64,000 bases of DNA from Clostridium sp. AM33-3 (GTDB lineage: Bacteria; Bacillota; Clostridia; Lachnospirales; Lachnospiraceae): the NCBI RefSeq assembly GCF_003480315.1, contig NZ_QUIV01000008.1, forward strand, positions 79,745 through 143,744, in the 5' to 3' direction. The notes under the pieces are model-generated. The model had not been told where the DNA came from and searched no databases. It saw only the letters and a list, made by a program, of their open reading frames with translations. Within the stretch, counting starts at the first letter, position 1. Each line of letters starts with the position of its first letter. This document shows positions 47,048 to 55,626 of the stretch, one piece after another. Position numbers and translations under genes: made by a program.

Positions 47048-48097
47048 TTACTGCTCAAGGCTATCAGCGATCTCTTTAATGGTGTTGTAGATCTGCTCAT
47101 CGTTCTTAGCAGAATCCTCTGCGTTTAAGTAGTACGGCATCATATCTACGTTAGCAACACCCTCAGCTGCAGACGGATCTGCAAGAACTTTCTGAACAAG
47201 ATCCTCATAGTAAGCGATCACATCATCAGAGGTATCTGCCGGGAAGTAGAAGGAGAAGTCGCAGTCCGGATATACCAGATCTACACCCTGCTCTTTCAGA
47301 GTCGGGATATCTTTGATGAGATCATATCTTTCCTCGGTCGGAGCGCCAATGCAGTTGAACTGTCCGGACTCAAGGTAATCCTTACAGTTGATGTATGCAC
47401 CCGGCATTAAGTCTACCTGACCAGACAGCATAGCTGCGATCTTATCGGAGTTAGAACCTACGTCAACCAGATCCAGATCGATATCTGCTGCTTTCTCAAA
47501 AGCAAGCAGCTCATAGTAGGTGTAAGCACCAACCTCGGTACAAGCCTTTAACTGTCCCGGTGCTGCCTTAGCTGCCTCGATGAATGCGTTCAGATCTGCA
47601 TATTTCTCAGCGCTTACATATAACTGCTGTGCCGGATCCTTTGCGAAGGTCGGGCCCAGTTTGAATGCGGTATAGTTGTAATCAGTAACGCCTGCGATGT
47701 TAGCAACGTTTACAAGGTTGTGGCCATACAGGAAGGTATGTCCGTCAGCAGCTGCTGCCAGAACCTGGTTTGCTGCTACAGAACCTGCTGCACCGCTTGC
47801 ATTAACAACGATGAAATCATGACCGGTCAGCTCTTTTGCATACTGAGCAAATACACGAGCAGAAAGGTCAGTGTTTCCGCCTGCACCTGCCGGAACTACG
47901 ATAGAAACAGTGGTGCTCGGCTCCCATGCAGAACCGCTCTCAGCTGCTGCCTCTGCCTTGGTCTCGCCGTCTGCTGCTGCCTCAGTCTTGTCTGCTGCCG
48001 GAGCTGCAGTGGTCTCTGCCGGCTTGCTGCCGCCACATGCTGCGAGGCTTAATACCATGGTGCCTGCCATTGCTGCTGCAAAAAGTTTTTTCTTCAT
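47048..48097 (-). CDS. tctC: TTT substrate-binding lipoprotein TctC (gudD operon)
   Basis: 349-residue Bug/TctC-family binding protein. Signal MKKKLFAAAMAGTMVLSLAA with lipobox LAACG, then an Ala/Glu/Thr-rich linker and the domain start TVSIVVPAGAGGNTDLSARV. ATG at 48097 is used (GAAGGAG upstream); the upstream ATG at 48133 lacks a site. Placed last, after gudD-tctB-tctA, with a strong hairpin just ahead. Ligand is probably glucarate or a related sugar diacid, judged from the neighbouring dehydratase. Confidence 0.93.
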   Translation of the reverse strand: MKKKLFAAAMAGTMVLSLAACGGSKPAETTAAPAADKTEAAADGETKAEAAAESGSAWEPSTTVSIVVPAGAGGNTDLSARVFAQYAKELTGHDFIVVNASGAAGSVAANQVLAAAADGHTFLYGHNLVNVANIAGVTDYNYTAFKLGPTFAKDPAQQLYVSAEKYADLNAFIEAAKAAPGQLKACTEVGAYTYYELLAFEKAADIDLDLVDVGSNSDKIAAMLSGQVDLMPGAYINCKDYLESGQFNCIGAPTEERYDLIKDIPTLKEQGVDLVYPDCDFSFYFPADTSDDVIAYYEDLVQKVLADPSAAEGVANVDMMPYYLNAEDSAKNDEQIYNTIKEIADSLEQ

Positions 48098-48155
48098 AAT
48101 AATACGTTCTCCTTCTTTCCGGGTGTTTGCCACCCTGTTTTTCCCTTATATATAT

Positions 48156-48176
48156 CCCCGTCCGCTCCGGACGGGG
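48156..48176 (-). promoter_or_regulatory. Hairpin between tctA and tctC
   Basis: CCCCGTCCG / CGGACGGGG, a nine-pair GC stem with a three-base loop, extended by TATA flanks. No T tract. Probably a block to 3'-exonucleases or a processing site that changes tctC message level. Confidence 0.65.
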
Positions 48177-48225
48177 CATATACCATATTAATATAGAGGT
48201 AAAAGATTGTAAAGTTCAGATCTCT

Positions 48226-49731
48226 TTATGCTGCCTGTTTTTTCGCTTTGTAAGCCTTTAACTCCTTGGTTACGGTCCATACCAGAACACCGATTGCGAT
48301 AAAGAAGAATACATCGAAGATCGGTCTTGCAAAGAATGCACCAAAGGACTTGTACTGCATGATACCACGTCTTAAGTAGGTCTCCAGCATCTCACCGATC
48401 AGGAAGCACAGTACGAACGGAGTCGTCGGCAGGCTGAACTTGTGATAAATATAACCTACCAGACCAAAGATCAGGATGGACTGTACATCGAAGATACGGT
48501 TGTTGGTTGCGTATGCACCGACACAGCACAGAACCAGGATCAGCGGAAGCAGGATGTGCTTCGGCACCTTCAGTACCTGTACAAAGCCCTTGATACAGGT
48601 CCACTCAACCACCAGCATGATCAGGGTACATACGATACATGCAGCGAAGATTCCGTATACAACATCACCATTCTTAACGAACAGCAGCGGACCAGCAGAC
48701 AGACCGTGGATCAGGAAACCACCTAACATCATAGCAGTAACACCATCACCCGGGATACCAAGTACCAGAAGCGGGATCATTGCACCACCGATGGTTGCGT
48801 TATTTGCAGACTCGGTTGCTACGATACCTTCCGGATTACCCTTACCAAACTCCTCCGGATGCTTGGACATATTCTTAGCAGTTACGTAAGACAGCATACC
48901 GGAAGTAGAACCACCGATACCCGGAAGGATACCGATACCGGTACCGATTAAGGAAGAACGAAGGAAGTTCGGCAGCCAGGAAATGAACTCCTGCATGGTA
49001 AAGCCAAAGCCCTTTACTTTTTTAATCGGAATGGTATCAAGCTTGCCGCCCTTCATGCTCTCTGCGGTACACAGGATATCTGCGATCGCGAAGATACCGA
49101 TCAGGGTCGGAAGAGTATCAAATCCTGCCATCAGGCTGGCATTGCCGAAGGTGAAACGCGGAGTACCATCGATCGGAGCCATACCGATTAAGGTGAACAT
49201 CAGGCCGAACAGACCAGCCAGAAGACCGCGGATCATGTTACCGGAGGAGAGGATTGCTACCATCGTCAGAGCGAAGAAGCAGATACCGAAGTTCTCAGCC
49301 GGAGTAAATTTCAGTGCAACATCTGCAAGCAGCGGTGCACAGAAGGTCAGGATGAGGAAAGAGAAAATGGAACCCATTGCGGAGAATACGATACCTACGC
49401 CAAGGGCTTTCATAGCCTCACCGTTTTTTGCCATCGGGTGTCCATCGAAGCAGGTTGCGATGGAAGATGCGGTACCAGGCATATTCAGCAGGATTGCGGA
49501 GATCAGACCACCGGAAATACCACCAATATAAACTGCTACCAAGGTGTTCATACCCAGGGAAGGGGTCATGCTGAAGGTCAACGGCAGCATCAGTGCTACT
49601 GCCATGGAAGCTGACAGTCCCGGGATGGAACCGAAAATAATACCAATTGCTACGCCAGCGATCATCAGAAGGATGGACGCCGGATTTAAAATACTTGCGA
49701 ATGCACTACCTAAAAGTCCTAATGCCTGCAT
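48226..49731 (-). CDS. tctA: TTT large membrane subunit TctA (gudD operon)
   Basis: 501-residue TctA with signature GIIFGSIPGLSASMAVAL at about residues 28-45 and the second motif GILPGIGGSTSGML. Near-identical over most of its length to the TctA at 38644. ATG at 49731 has AAGGAGG. It sits 15 bases after tctB and 128 bases before tctC. As part of the glucarate dehydratase operon it most likely carries a hexaric acid; this is inferred from context. Confidence 0.95.
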   Translation of the reverse strand: MQALGLLGSAFASILNPASILLMIAGVAIGIIFGSIPGLSASMAVALMLPLTFSMTPSLGMNTLVAVYIGGISGGLISAILLNMPGTASSIATCFDGHPMAKNGEAMKALGVGIVFSAMGSIFSFLILTFCAPLLADVALKFTPAENFGICFFALTMVAILSSGNMIRGLLAGLFGLMFTLIGMAPIDGTPRFTFGNASLMAGFDTLPTLIGIFAIADILCTAESMKGGKLDTIPIKKVKGFGFTMQEFISWLPNFLRSSLIGTGIGILPGIGGSTSGMLSYVTAKNMSKHPEEFGKGNPEGIVATESANNATIGGAMIPLLVLGIPGDGVTAMMLGGFLIHGLSAGPLLFVKNGDVVYGIFAACIVCTLIMLVVEWTCIKGFVQVLKVPKHILLPLILVLCCVGAYATNNRIFDVQSILIFGLVGYIYHKFSLPTTPFVLCFLIGEMLETYLRRGIMQYKSFGAFFARPIFDVFFFIAIGVLVWTVTKELKAYKAKKQAA

Positions 49732-49746
49732 ATTCTTACGTCCTCC

Positions 49747-50244
49747 TTATAAAGTAATGGTAAAGATACCAGCCGGCAGCACGATCTTGAATCCATAACG
49801 GAACAAGAAGAATACCACCATAGTGAAAATGATGTCGATCACTGCCAGAATGATAATGTGCTTTTTGTCACGCTCATCATCCGGAGACAGAACCAGCATC
49901 TGCAGAAGTAAAAATACCAGGGTAGAAATGATAAATCCTACCGGCTGCAGCGCAAATACATAGATCAGGACCAGAATGATACTGGAAATCACGCGCTTAT
50001 AATCGCATTCCGGGATTTCCGCTCCCTCCAGTTCCTTTGCGTGCATCTTGAAGTTTTTAATGCTTAAAAATGTGAGGATTGCTGCCAGGATAAAGGTAAC
50101 AACACCAATTACCATCGGCATGAAATCCGGTCCAATCTCCATAACCTTGGATTTCGGAAGCATCTGTGCCATTGCGATAAGGCATGCGGATAATACCATG
50201 AAAAACACACCTACAACAATGTCCCCATACTTTTTGAAGAACAT
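49747..50244 (-). CDS. tctB: TTT small membrane subunit TctB (gudD operon)
   Basis: 165-residue four-helix membrane protein, paralogue of the TctB at 40173. ATG at 50244 is chosen because GGAG lies ten bases upstream; the ATG at 50253 abuts it, and the frame open to 50331 runs through the structured intergenic RNA. It follows gudD by 127 bases that hold a three-arm switch-like hairpin system. Confidence 0.9.
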   Translation of the reverse strand: MFFKKYGDIVVGVFFMVLSACLIAMAQMLPKSKVMEIGPDFMPMVIGVVTFILAAILTFLSIKNFKMHAKELEGAEIPECDYKRVISSIILVLIYVFALQPVGFIISTLVFLLLQMLVLSPDDERDKKHIIILAVIDIIFTMVVFFLFRYGFKIVLPAGIFTITL

Positions 50245-50292
50245 ACCCTTCATCTCCTTTTCTTTTTGTTTATAGCCTACCGCCAAACCCTT

Positions 50293-50368
50293 TCGGGATT
50301 GAGCCAAATTGGTGACTGGCACTGCCTGCATGAGACAGTGTCAGAAATTTCAATCCCGATTCGGGATT
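50293..50368 (-). promoter_or_regulatory. Switch-like RNA element between gudD and tctB
   Basis: Three arms are visible. On the minus strand, arm A AATCCCGAA (50360-50368) and arm C TCAATCCCGA (50293-50302) can each pair with arm B TCGGGATTGA (50350-50359), so A-B and B-C are mutually exclusive. Inside the B-C loop is another stem, CTGGCACTG / CAGTGTCAG (50316-50324 with 50336-50344). It starts four bases after the gudD stop codon. Possible attenuator or ratio-setting element. Confidence 0.6.
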
Positions 50369-50371
50369 TTT

Positions 50372-51718
50372 TTACCGTACCAGTGCCGGTTTTTTGGAAT
50401 CGAACTTCCAGTTCGGGATTAAATACTGCATAGCCATTGCGTCATCACGGTCGTGAGTCGGCAGGGAGTTATACAGCTTGTTTGCCTCCATGACGCGGTC
50501 CATATTGATGGTAACGCCAAGGCCCGACTTCTTCGGAACCTGCAGATATCCGTCTACGATCTGCGGAGTATCGTTCAAGAGGTTCTGACCATCCTGCCAG
50601 ATCCAGTGAGTATCCAGCGCAGTCGGGTTGCCCGGTGCTGCTGCTGCTACATGAGCGAATGCAGTCAGAGTGATATCGAAGTGGTTGTTGGAGTGGCTGC
50701 CCCAGGTCAGGCCCCAGTCATTTAAGATCTGAGCCATACGGACGCTTCCTCCGAATCCCCAGAAGTGCGGATCTGCAAGCACGATGTCCACAGACTTCAG
50801 TGCTGCTGCATGATAGAACTGTCTCCAGTCGGTTGCGATCATGTTGGTAGCTACCGGCAGGTTTACCTTGTTCTTGAACTCAGCCATGATCTCACGGCTG
50901 CTGAATCCGGACTCCGGACCACACGGATCCTCGATGTATGTAAGAACGCCTTCCATCGGCTTGCACAGCTCAATGGCCTCTGCCAGGCTCCATGCGCCGT
51001 TCGGGTCAATGTTGATACGTCCGTTCGGGAATGCTTTTTTCAGTGCGCGGATTGCTTCCATCTCCTCAGAGCCCTTCAGCACGCCGCCTTTTAACTTGAA
51101 GTTGCGGAAGCCGTACTTCTCATGAAGAACCTGAGCCTGCTCCACGATACGCTCCGGTGTCAGCATTTCCTGACGACGAAGCTTGAACCACGGGTCAGAG
51201 CTGTCGCTCTCATCTAAGTAGTTCAACTCTTTTGCTTTGTTCTTGTCGCTGACATAGAACAGATAACCAAGAGTCTCAACCTGGTCTCTCTGCTTGCCGT
51301 CGCCTAACAGCTCGCACATCGGCAGGTCTAAGTACTGGCCAAGTAAGTCAAGCAGTGCACACTCAATCGCCCACTCTGCTTTTACTACGAATTTCAGCTT
51401 ACTGATATCCAGGCTCTGGATACCCTCGCCATCATCCTCTTTTGCTCTCCTGGAAGCTTTGTGGATGCTGTCCAGAATAGAACGGTACTTGCCGACCTGC
51501 TGACCAACTACTAACGGAATGCAGCTCTTTAATGCTTCGCAGGTATAGTCGCCGCCGTGGATCTCACCGATACCGGTGTGGCCTGCACTGTCCTTTAAGA
51601 TAACCAGATTTCTGGTAAAGTACGGTGCGTGGCAGCCGCTTAAGGTCATGAGCATGCTGTCATAGCCTGCTACCGGAATTACCTGCATCTCAGTTACTGT
51701 AGGGGTACCTTTGTTCAT
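50372..51718 (-). CDS. gudD: Glucarate dehydratase
   Basis: 448-residue enolase-superfamily enzyme that dehydrates D-glucarate to 5-keto-4-deoxyglucarate. The family residues are clear: FKLKGGVLKG (K-x-K base), INIDPNGAWS (metal Asp and Asn), IEDPCGPE (metal Glu), NMIATDW (Asn) and the C-terminal SNNHFD catalytic His-Asp region. Start MNKGTPTVTEMQVIPVAGYD is characteristic. ATG at 51718 has GAGGAGG. Head of the operon gudD-tctB-tctA-tctC, which strongly suggests that this TTT imports glucarate (or galactarate). Confidence 0.96.
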   Translation of the reverse strand: MNKGTPTVTEMQVIPVAGYDSMLMTLSGCHAPYFTRNLVILKDSAGHTGIGEIHGGDYTCEALKSCIPLVVGQQVGKYRSILDSIHKASRRAKEDDGEGIQSLDISKLKFVVKAEWAIECALLDLLGQYLDLPMCELLGDGKQRDQVETLGYLFYVSDKNKAKELNYLDESDSSDPWFKLRRQEMLTPERIVEQAQVLHEKYGFRNFKLKGGVLKGSEEMEAIRALKKAFPNGRINIDPNGAWSLAEAIELCKPMEGVLTYIEDPCGPESGFSSREIMAEFKNKVNLPVATNMIATDWRQFYHAAALKSVDIVLADPHFWGFGGSVRMAQILNDWGLTWGSHSNNHFDITLTAFAHVAAAAPGNPTALDTHWIWQDGQNLLNDTPQIVDGYLQVPKKSGLGVTINMDRVMEANKLYNSLPTHDRDDAMAMQYLIPNWKFDSKKPALVR

Positions 51719-51943
51719 ATTTTCCTCCTCTTGCCGGAGCTTAACATTTTTCTGTCATCCGTTTCTCTGTTTCATACAAATTTTTAACGCAGGATGTAAA
51801 AAAAAAAGCTCCCATGCAATTTTTCTTTGTTCATTGTTATACTCTAATGATAAAAGTTTCTGAGGAATCTGTCCAATATTTATAAATGATTGCTGTGATT
51901 ATTTTTCCTAATAGTAGCTCTCAAAAAATCTTACTGAACGCGC

Positions 51944-51964
51944 AATTGAGATTGTATCTCAATT
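51944..51964. promoter_or_regulatory. Perfect palindrome, likely operator
   Basis: AATTGAGAT-TGT-ATCTCAATT, nine-base arms with a three-base centre, 226 bases ahead of gudD. The size suits a dimeric repressor or a LysR/GntR site. Confidence 0.5.
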
Positions 51965-52149
51965 AATACGCTAAGTAAAATTAATAATTCTTTGAATGCC
52001 CTTACAAATATTAAGTTGTCAATCCAGGGACTCTGCTTTTGTCACGCACCGTCTGCCATCCTCTGTTGATGGCCTTATTGTTTTTATTATAAAAGAATTA
52101 TTATGGGATTTCAATGGGATTTTCGCTGAAATATCAGAGAAATAAAAGA

Positions 52150-52175
52150 AAAAGCCCTGCGTTTGCAGAGCTTTT
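52150..52175 (-). terminator. Terminator of the tctCBA-larA operon
   Basis: AAAAGCCCTGC (52150-52160) pairs with GCAGAGCTTTT (52165-52175), one mismatch, followed on the minus strand by TTTTCTTTT. Fourteen bases after the larA-homologue stop. Confidence 0.85.
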
Positions 52176-52189
52176 CATGACATGAAACA

Positions 52190-53503
52190 TCAATTCCGTT
52201 CAACCGGTGTCACTACATTTCCTTTTTCATCAAACTGAAGGGGCTGCGGCTCATCTACCGCTTCCACTCCCGGGTACTTTCCGTTCTTTACATCTTCATA
52301 ATAAGATTCGGAAAGCATGATCTCGCCGATGTGAAGGCTGTTTGGAATACGCACCATCCGCACGTGCTCGCGGTCGATCTTATTGCAGGTGCGGATGCAG
52401 ATTTGCATAGCCTCCTTATCATTTGCGACAATACATGGAATGCGTGCCGATGCAAGCACCGTGCTGGTAATGCAGTTGGGGTACATTTTTTCTACATCCA
52501 TCTCGTCAAAAATCTTGCGGGTGATGGCCGAGGCCAGACCACAGCCCAACGCGTTTCCGTGTGATTCCTCACTTAAGTTTAAGAAACAGGTTCGCTGTAC
52601 CTTGATTCCTCCCGTCGCATACGGGGTAGAGAAGGTTCCCGTGATATTCGGATCCACGCCGGTGCCGCTATAGTTCTTGCCGACCTCATCCACGACCAGT
52701 ACATCGGTTTCATTCACCAGAAGCTTTGGCATGTTGCCAAACGCGAATTTCAAAAGCTCCGGCTCCCTTGTCAGAATATCCTTTGCCAGGATTGCTTCAA
52801 TCCTACAAGTTTCATCGTAAGCATTTTCAATACACGGAATCGCAAACAGGATTTTCGCTTTCTCCAGAACTACCTTCGCCATAGTCGGAATATTTTTCGC
52901 AATCACATCCATGCCGTCAGAATGTACCAGGGACGCGCCCTTCTGTTTGCCAAGTCCTACCGTCATCATCTTGCAGGGGCCGCTCTCGTAAGGTCCGCGG
53001 AACGCGTTGTGTGGTTTTAAACGGCAGGAAAGAATAATACCATCTGCCTCATAGGCATTCTTATCGAGATATACCGTCTTGCCACGCTCGGAAACGCCAA
53101 GCTCCACCACCTCCATGGAAGATTTGATCGGGCATCCCATGCTTTCCGGAGTAATGTTATAGCCCGCCAGAATCTCAAGCTGTCCCTCCGCGGTTGCGCC
53201 ACCGTGGCTGCCCATGGCCGGTACGATAAACGGATACGCGCCTCTGGATTTCACAAAATCCACCACAGCTTTTGTGATGATATCCACATTGCGGATACCG
53301 CGACTGCCAGCCGTAATGGCAATCTCCATGCCCGGTTTGATGAGGGATGCAAACTGCTCCTGTCCCATCTGCTCATTCACCACAGCCGGAATATCCTCCG
53401 GTCTAATAACATCACGTGGGAAGGTCTGCCTTGCGTGAAACATGTTCGGGATCGGAATATCCCGCAATAACTCTGAAACCTTGCCGCCTTCTACGATATT
53501 CAT
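52190..53503 (-). CDS. LarA-family nickel-pincer racemase/epimerase homologue
   Basis: 437-residue protein of the LarA (lactate racemase, DUF2088) superfamily, which uses a nickel-pincer nucleotide (NPN) to racemise or epimerise 2-hydroxyacids by hydride transfer. Counterparts of the LarA catalytic residues are present: Arg68 in TAGSRG, His100 in GSHGG, His165 in KPHNAF, Lys178 in CKMM and His194 in VHSDG. The Lys-to-His gap of 16 matches Lys184-His200 of Lactiplantibacillus LarA. It is the last gene of tctC-tctB-tctA-larA. The NPN-making genes larB, larC and larE are not in the window. Substrate likely a sugar acid or short hydroxyacid. Confidence 0.88.
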   Translation of the reverse strand: MNIVEGGKVSELLRDIPIPNMFHARQTFPRDVIRPEDIPAVVNEQMGQEQFASLIKPGMEIAITAGSRGIRNVDIITKAVVDFVKSRGAYPFIVPAMGSHGGATAEGQLEILAGYNITPESMGCPIKSSMEVVELGVSERGKTVYLDKNAYEADGIILSCRLKPHNAFRGPYESGPCKMMTVGLGKQKGASLVHSDGMDVIAKNIPTMAKVVLEKAKILFAIPCIENAYDETCRIEAILAKDILTREPELLKFAFGNMPKLLVNETDVLVVDEVGKNYSGTGVDPNITGTFSTPYATGGIKVQRTCFLNLSEESHGNALGCGLASAITRKIFDEMDVEKMYPNCITSTVLASARIPCIVANDKEAMQICIRTCNKIDREHVRMVRIPNSLHIGEIMLSESYYEDVKNGKYPGVEAVDEPQPLQFDEKGNVVTPVERN

Positions 53504-53552
53504 AAATGCCTCCTGATTTTCTACTTTTATGTCTTACACTCAATATATGGTA

Positions 53553-53585
53553 AGGGAACGGTGACTCTTTTGAGTTCCGTTCCCT
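53553..53585 (-). promoter_or_regulatory. Hairpin between tctA and the larA homologue
   Basis: AGGGAACGG / CCGTTCCCT (53553-53561 with 53577-53585), with inner ACTC-TTTT-GAGT. No T tract follows on the minus strand; likely a message-stabilising or processing structure. Confidence 0.65.
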
Positions 53586-53635
53586 ACATTGTAGCATGTT
53601 TCCAAGCATCACACAGTAAACAGCCTGCGTTTTTA

Positions 53636-55126
53636 TCATGCAGTTTTCTTCTGCAAATATCCCTTTACCTGTTTATAACCAGTCCAGATTACCATTGCAA
53701 TTGCGGCCAGCATAAATACTGCTGCAATCGGGGATTTGAAAAATGCAAAGAAGTTATTGTCTGTATACATTAAACCACGAATCAGATTCTCTTCCACTAC
53801 CGTTCCCAGTACAAAGCCAAGGATCATCGGTGCCTGCGGGAATTTATGACGCATCATGAAATAACCGATCACGCCAAACAGTAAGGAAGTCCATACATCA
53901 AACATATTATGGTTTGTTCCGTAAGTACCAACAATACACAGAATCAGCACTGCCGGGAGCAGAATGTATTTCGGTACTGCAAGTACCTTTACAAATAAAC
54001 GGATACCGCCAAACTCTACGACTAACATTACAATCGTTGCAATCAGGAATGCTGCAAAGATTCCATATACCAGAGTCCCACTGTTTTTAAACAGAAGCGG
54101 TCCCGGTGCGATTCCGTGGAGGGTTAAGCCTCCAAGAATCATTGCTGTAACAGTATCTCCCGGAATACCAAGAGTAAGAAGCGGAATCAGCGCACCACCG
54201 ATGGATGAGTTGTTTGATGTCTCGGTTGCAATGACTCCATCAATGATACCGGTACCGAATTTCTCCGGATATTTACTCTGCTGTTTTGCAACGCTGTATG
54301 CAACAATGTTAGAAGTTGCTCCGCCGATACCAGGGAGAATACCAATACCGATACCAATCAACGCAGAACGGATAAAGTTTACAAACTGCTCTTTAAATTC
54401 TTTTAAGGTAATTCCAAAACCTTTTACCTTGCAATTCATAACCGTTGCCTTATTGGCAGAAATACCATCAGCTCCAACTTTTAAGATCTCAGCTACCGCA
54501 AACAGACCAATCATAACCGGAAGCTGCTGGAAACCATTTTCCAGGCTCTGAATACCAAAGGTGAAACGCTCTGCTCCACCGATGGAAGCAATACCAAACA
54601 GTGAAAACGTCACTCCGGCAATACCACTCATCAATCCCTTTAAGAGGTTATCGCCTACCATTGCACCAATCATGGTCAATGCAAACAGACAGATTGCAAA
54701 GTACTCATACGGTCCAAATTTTAATGCAATCTTTGCCAAAGACGGAGCAATGAAAATCAATGCTACAATGGATAATACTGTTCCAAGAAATGAATATAAA
54801 ATTCCAACGCCAAGAGCTTTGCCACCTTCACCACGTTCCGCCATAGGTCCACCATCAAACGTAGTAGCTACAGATGAAGGAGTTCCCGGAATCTTTAACA
54901 GAATCGCAGAGATCAGACCACCGGAAGTTCCTCCTACATACAATGCCACCAGCATGGAAATACCATCCAACGGAGACATGGAAAATGTCAGCGGCAGGCA
55001 AAGTGCTACACCCATGGTAGAAGTCAGTCCCGGAATGGAACCAAAGATAATTCCAACTACAACACCAATCAAAATCACCATGAAGCAGTGGAAGTTTAAT
55101 ACGGAAAGCAATCCTTCAACAGCCAT
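53636..55126 (-). CDS. tctA: TTT large membrane subunit TctA (larA operon)
   Basis: 496-residue TctA with GIIFGSIPGLTSTMGVAL near the N-terminus and GILPGIGGATSNIVAYSVA in the middle. More diverged from the other copies than they are from each other. ATG at 55126 has AAGGAGG. It begins 12 bases after tctB and is followed by the LarA homologue, 132 bases downstream. Substrate probably the 2-hydroxyacid acted on by that enzyme (inference). Confidence 0.94.
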   Translation of the reverse strand: MAVEGLLSVLNFHCFMVILIGVVVGIIFGSIPGLTSTMGVALCLPLTFSMSPLDGISMLVALYVGGTSGGLISAILLKIPGTPSSVATTFDGGPMAERGEGGKALGVGILYSFLGTVLSIVALIFIAPSLAKIALKFGPYEYFAICLFALTMIGAMVGDNLLKGLMSGIAGVTFSLFGIASIGGAERFTFGIQSLENGFQQLPVMIGLFAVAEILKVGADGISANKATVMNCKVKGFGITLKEFKEQFVNFIRSALIGIGIGILPGIGGATSNIVAYSVAKQQSKYPEKFGTGIIDGVIATETSNNSSIGGALIPLLTLGIPGDTVTAMILGGLTLHGIAPGPLLFKNSGTLVYGIFAAFLIATIVMLVVEFGGIRLFVKVLAVPKYILLPAVLILCIVGTYGTNHNMFDVWTSLLFGVIGYFMMRHKFPQAPMILGFVLGTVVEENLIRGLMYTDNNFFAFFKSPIAAVFMLAAIAMVIWTGYKQVKGYLQKKTA

Positions 55127-55138
55127 GTATGTTCCTCC

Positions 55139-55606
55139 TTATAAAATACCAGTCGGTAAAATCAGTGAAAATACGTTTACAAACAACAGATTTACCGCAA
55201 TTGGCAGAGCCACCGATACGATCGCAAAAATAATATAATTTTTCTTGCTGCGCAATTCAGCTGGTACAAACAGCATCATCTGGATAAACATATATACGAT
55301 CGAAGTAATTACAAAGCCGATTGGTTTCAGTAACAATACATAAGCAAACAGCAGTAATAATGTGATCACAAATCCTTTCACGCTTACCGAAGCTTCTCCT
55401 TTTCCGGTATCCGGTGCACGCAATCCAAAAACAAACAGTAAAATCGCAATGATCAACCAGATCGTACTGCAAAGCTTCGGCATAAAATCTCCGCCCTGCC
55501 CCATGGCTGCACCGACCTCAATTTTCTGTGCAGCCAGCCATAAAGCAGCTCCTGTAAGTACCAGCACCAAATTTACCAGGGTTTCTGATAATTTTTTTCC
55601 ACTCAT
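55139..55606 (-). CDS. tctB: TTT small membrane subunit TctB (larA operon)
   Basis: 155-residue protein with four hydrophobic spans (VLVLTGAALWLA; LCSTIWLIIAILLFVFGL; VITLLLLFAYVLLL; IIFAIVSVALPIAV). The order tctC-tctB-tctA and the length identify it as TctB. Start ATG 55606 has GAGAGGC upstream. Twenty bases after tctC. Confidence 0.88.
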   Translation of the reverse strand: MSGKKLSETLVNLVLVLTGAALWLAAQKIEVGAAMGQGGDFMPKLCSTIWLIIAILLFVFGLRAPDTGKGEASVSVKGFVITLLLLFAYVLLLKPIGFVITSIVYMFIQMMLFVPAELRSKKNYIIFAIVSVALPIAVNLLFVNVFSLILPTGIL

Positions 55607-55626
55607 ACGTTACGCCTCTCTCTACT

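Larger units (their letters stand above)
51719..52189. other. Regulatory intergenic region upstream of gudD
   Basis: 471 A/T-rich bases without a gene. It contains a perfect 21-base palindrome at 51944-51964 and the larA terminator at 52150-52175. A promoter for gudD on the minus strand must lie here but no pair of boxes stands out. Confidence 0.6.

Noticed and set aside
53964..55238. Long plus-strand open frames (195 and 225 codons) opposite tctA and tctB
   Set aside because: They are antisense shadows of well-supported TTT genes, lack ribosome sites and have compositions typical of complement frames. The same holds for frames opposite tctA at 48983-49531 and the RND genes at 30999-32060.
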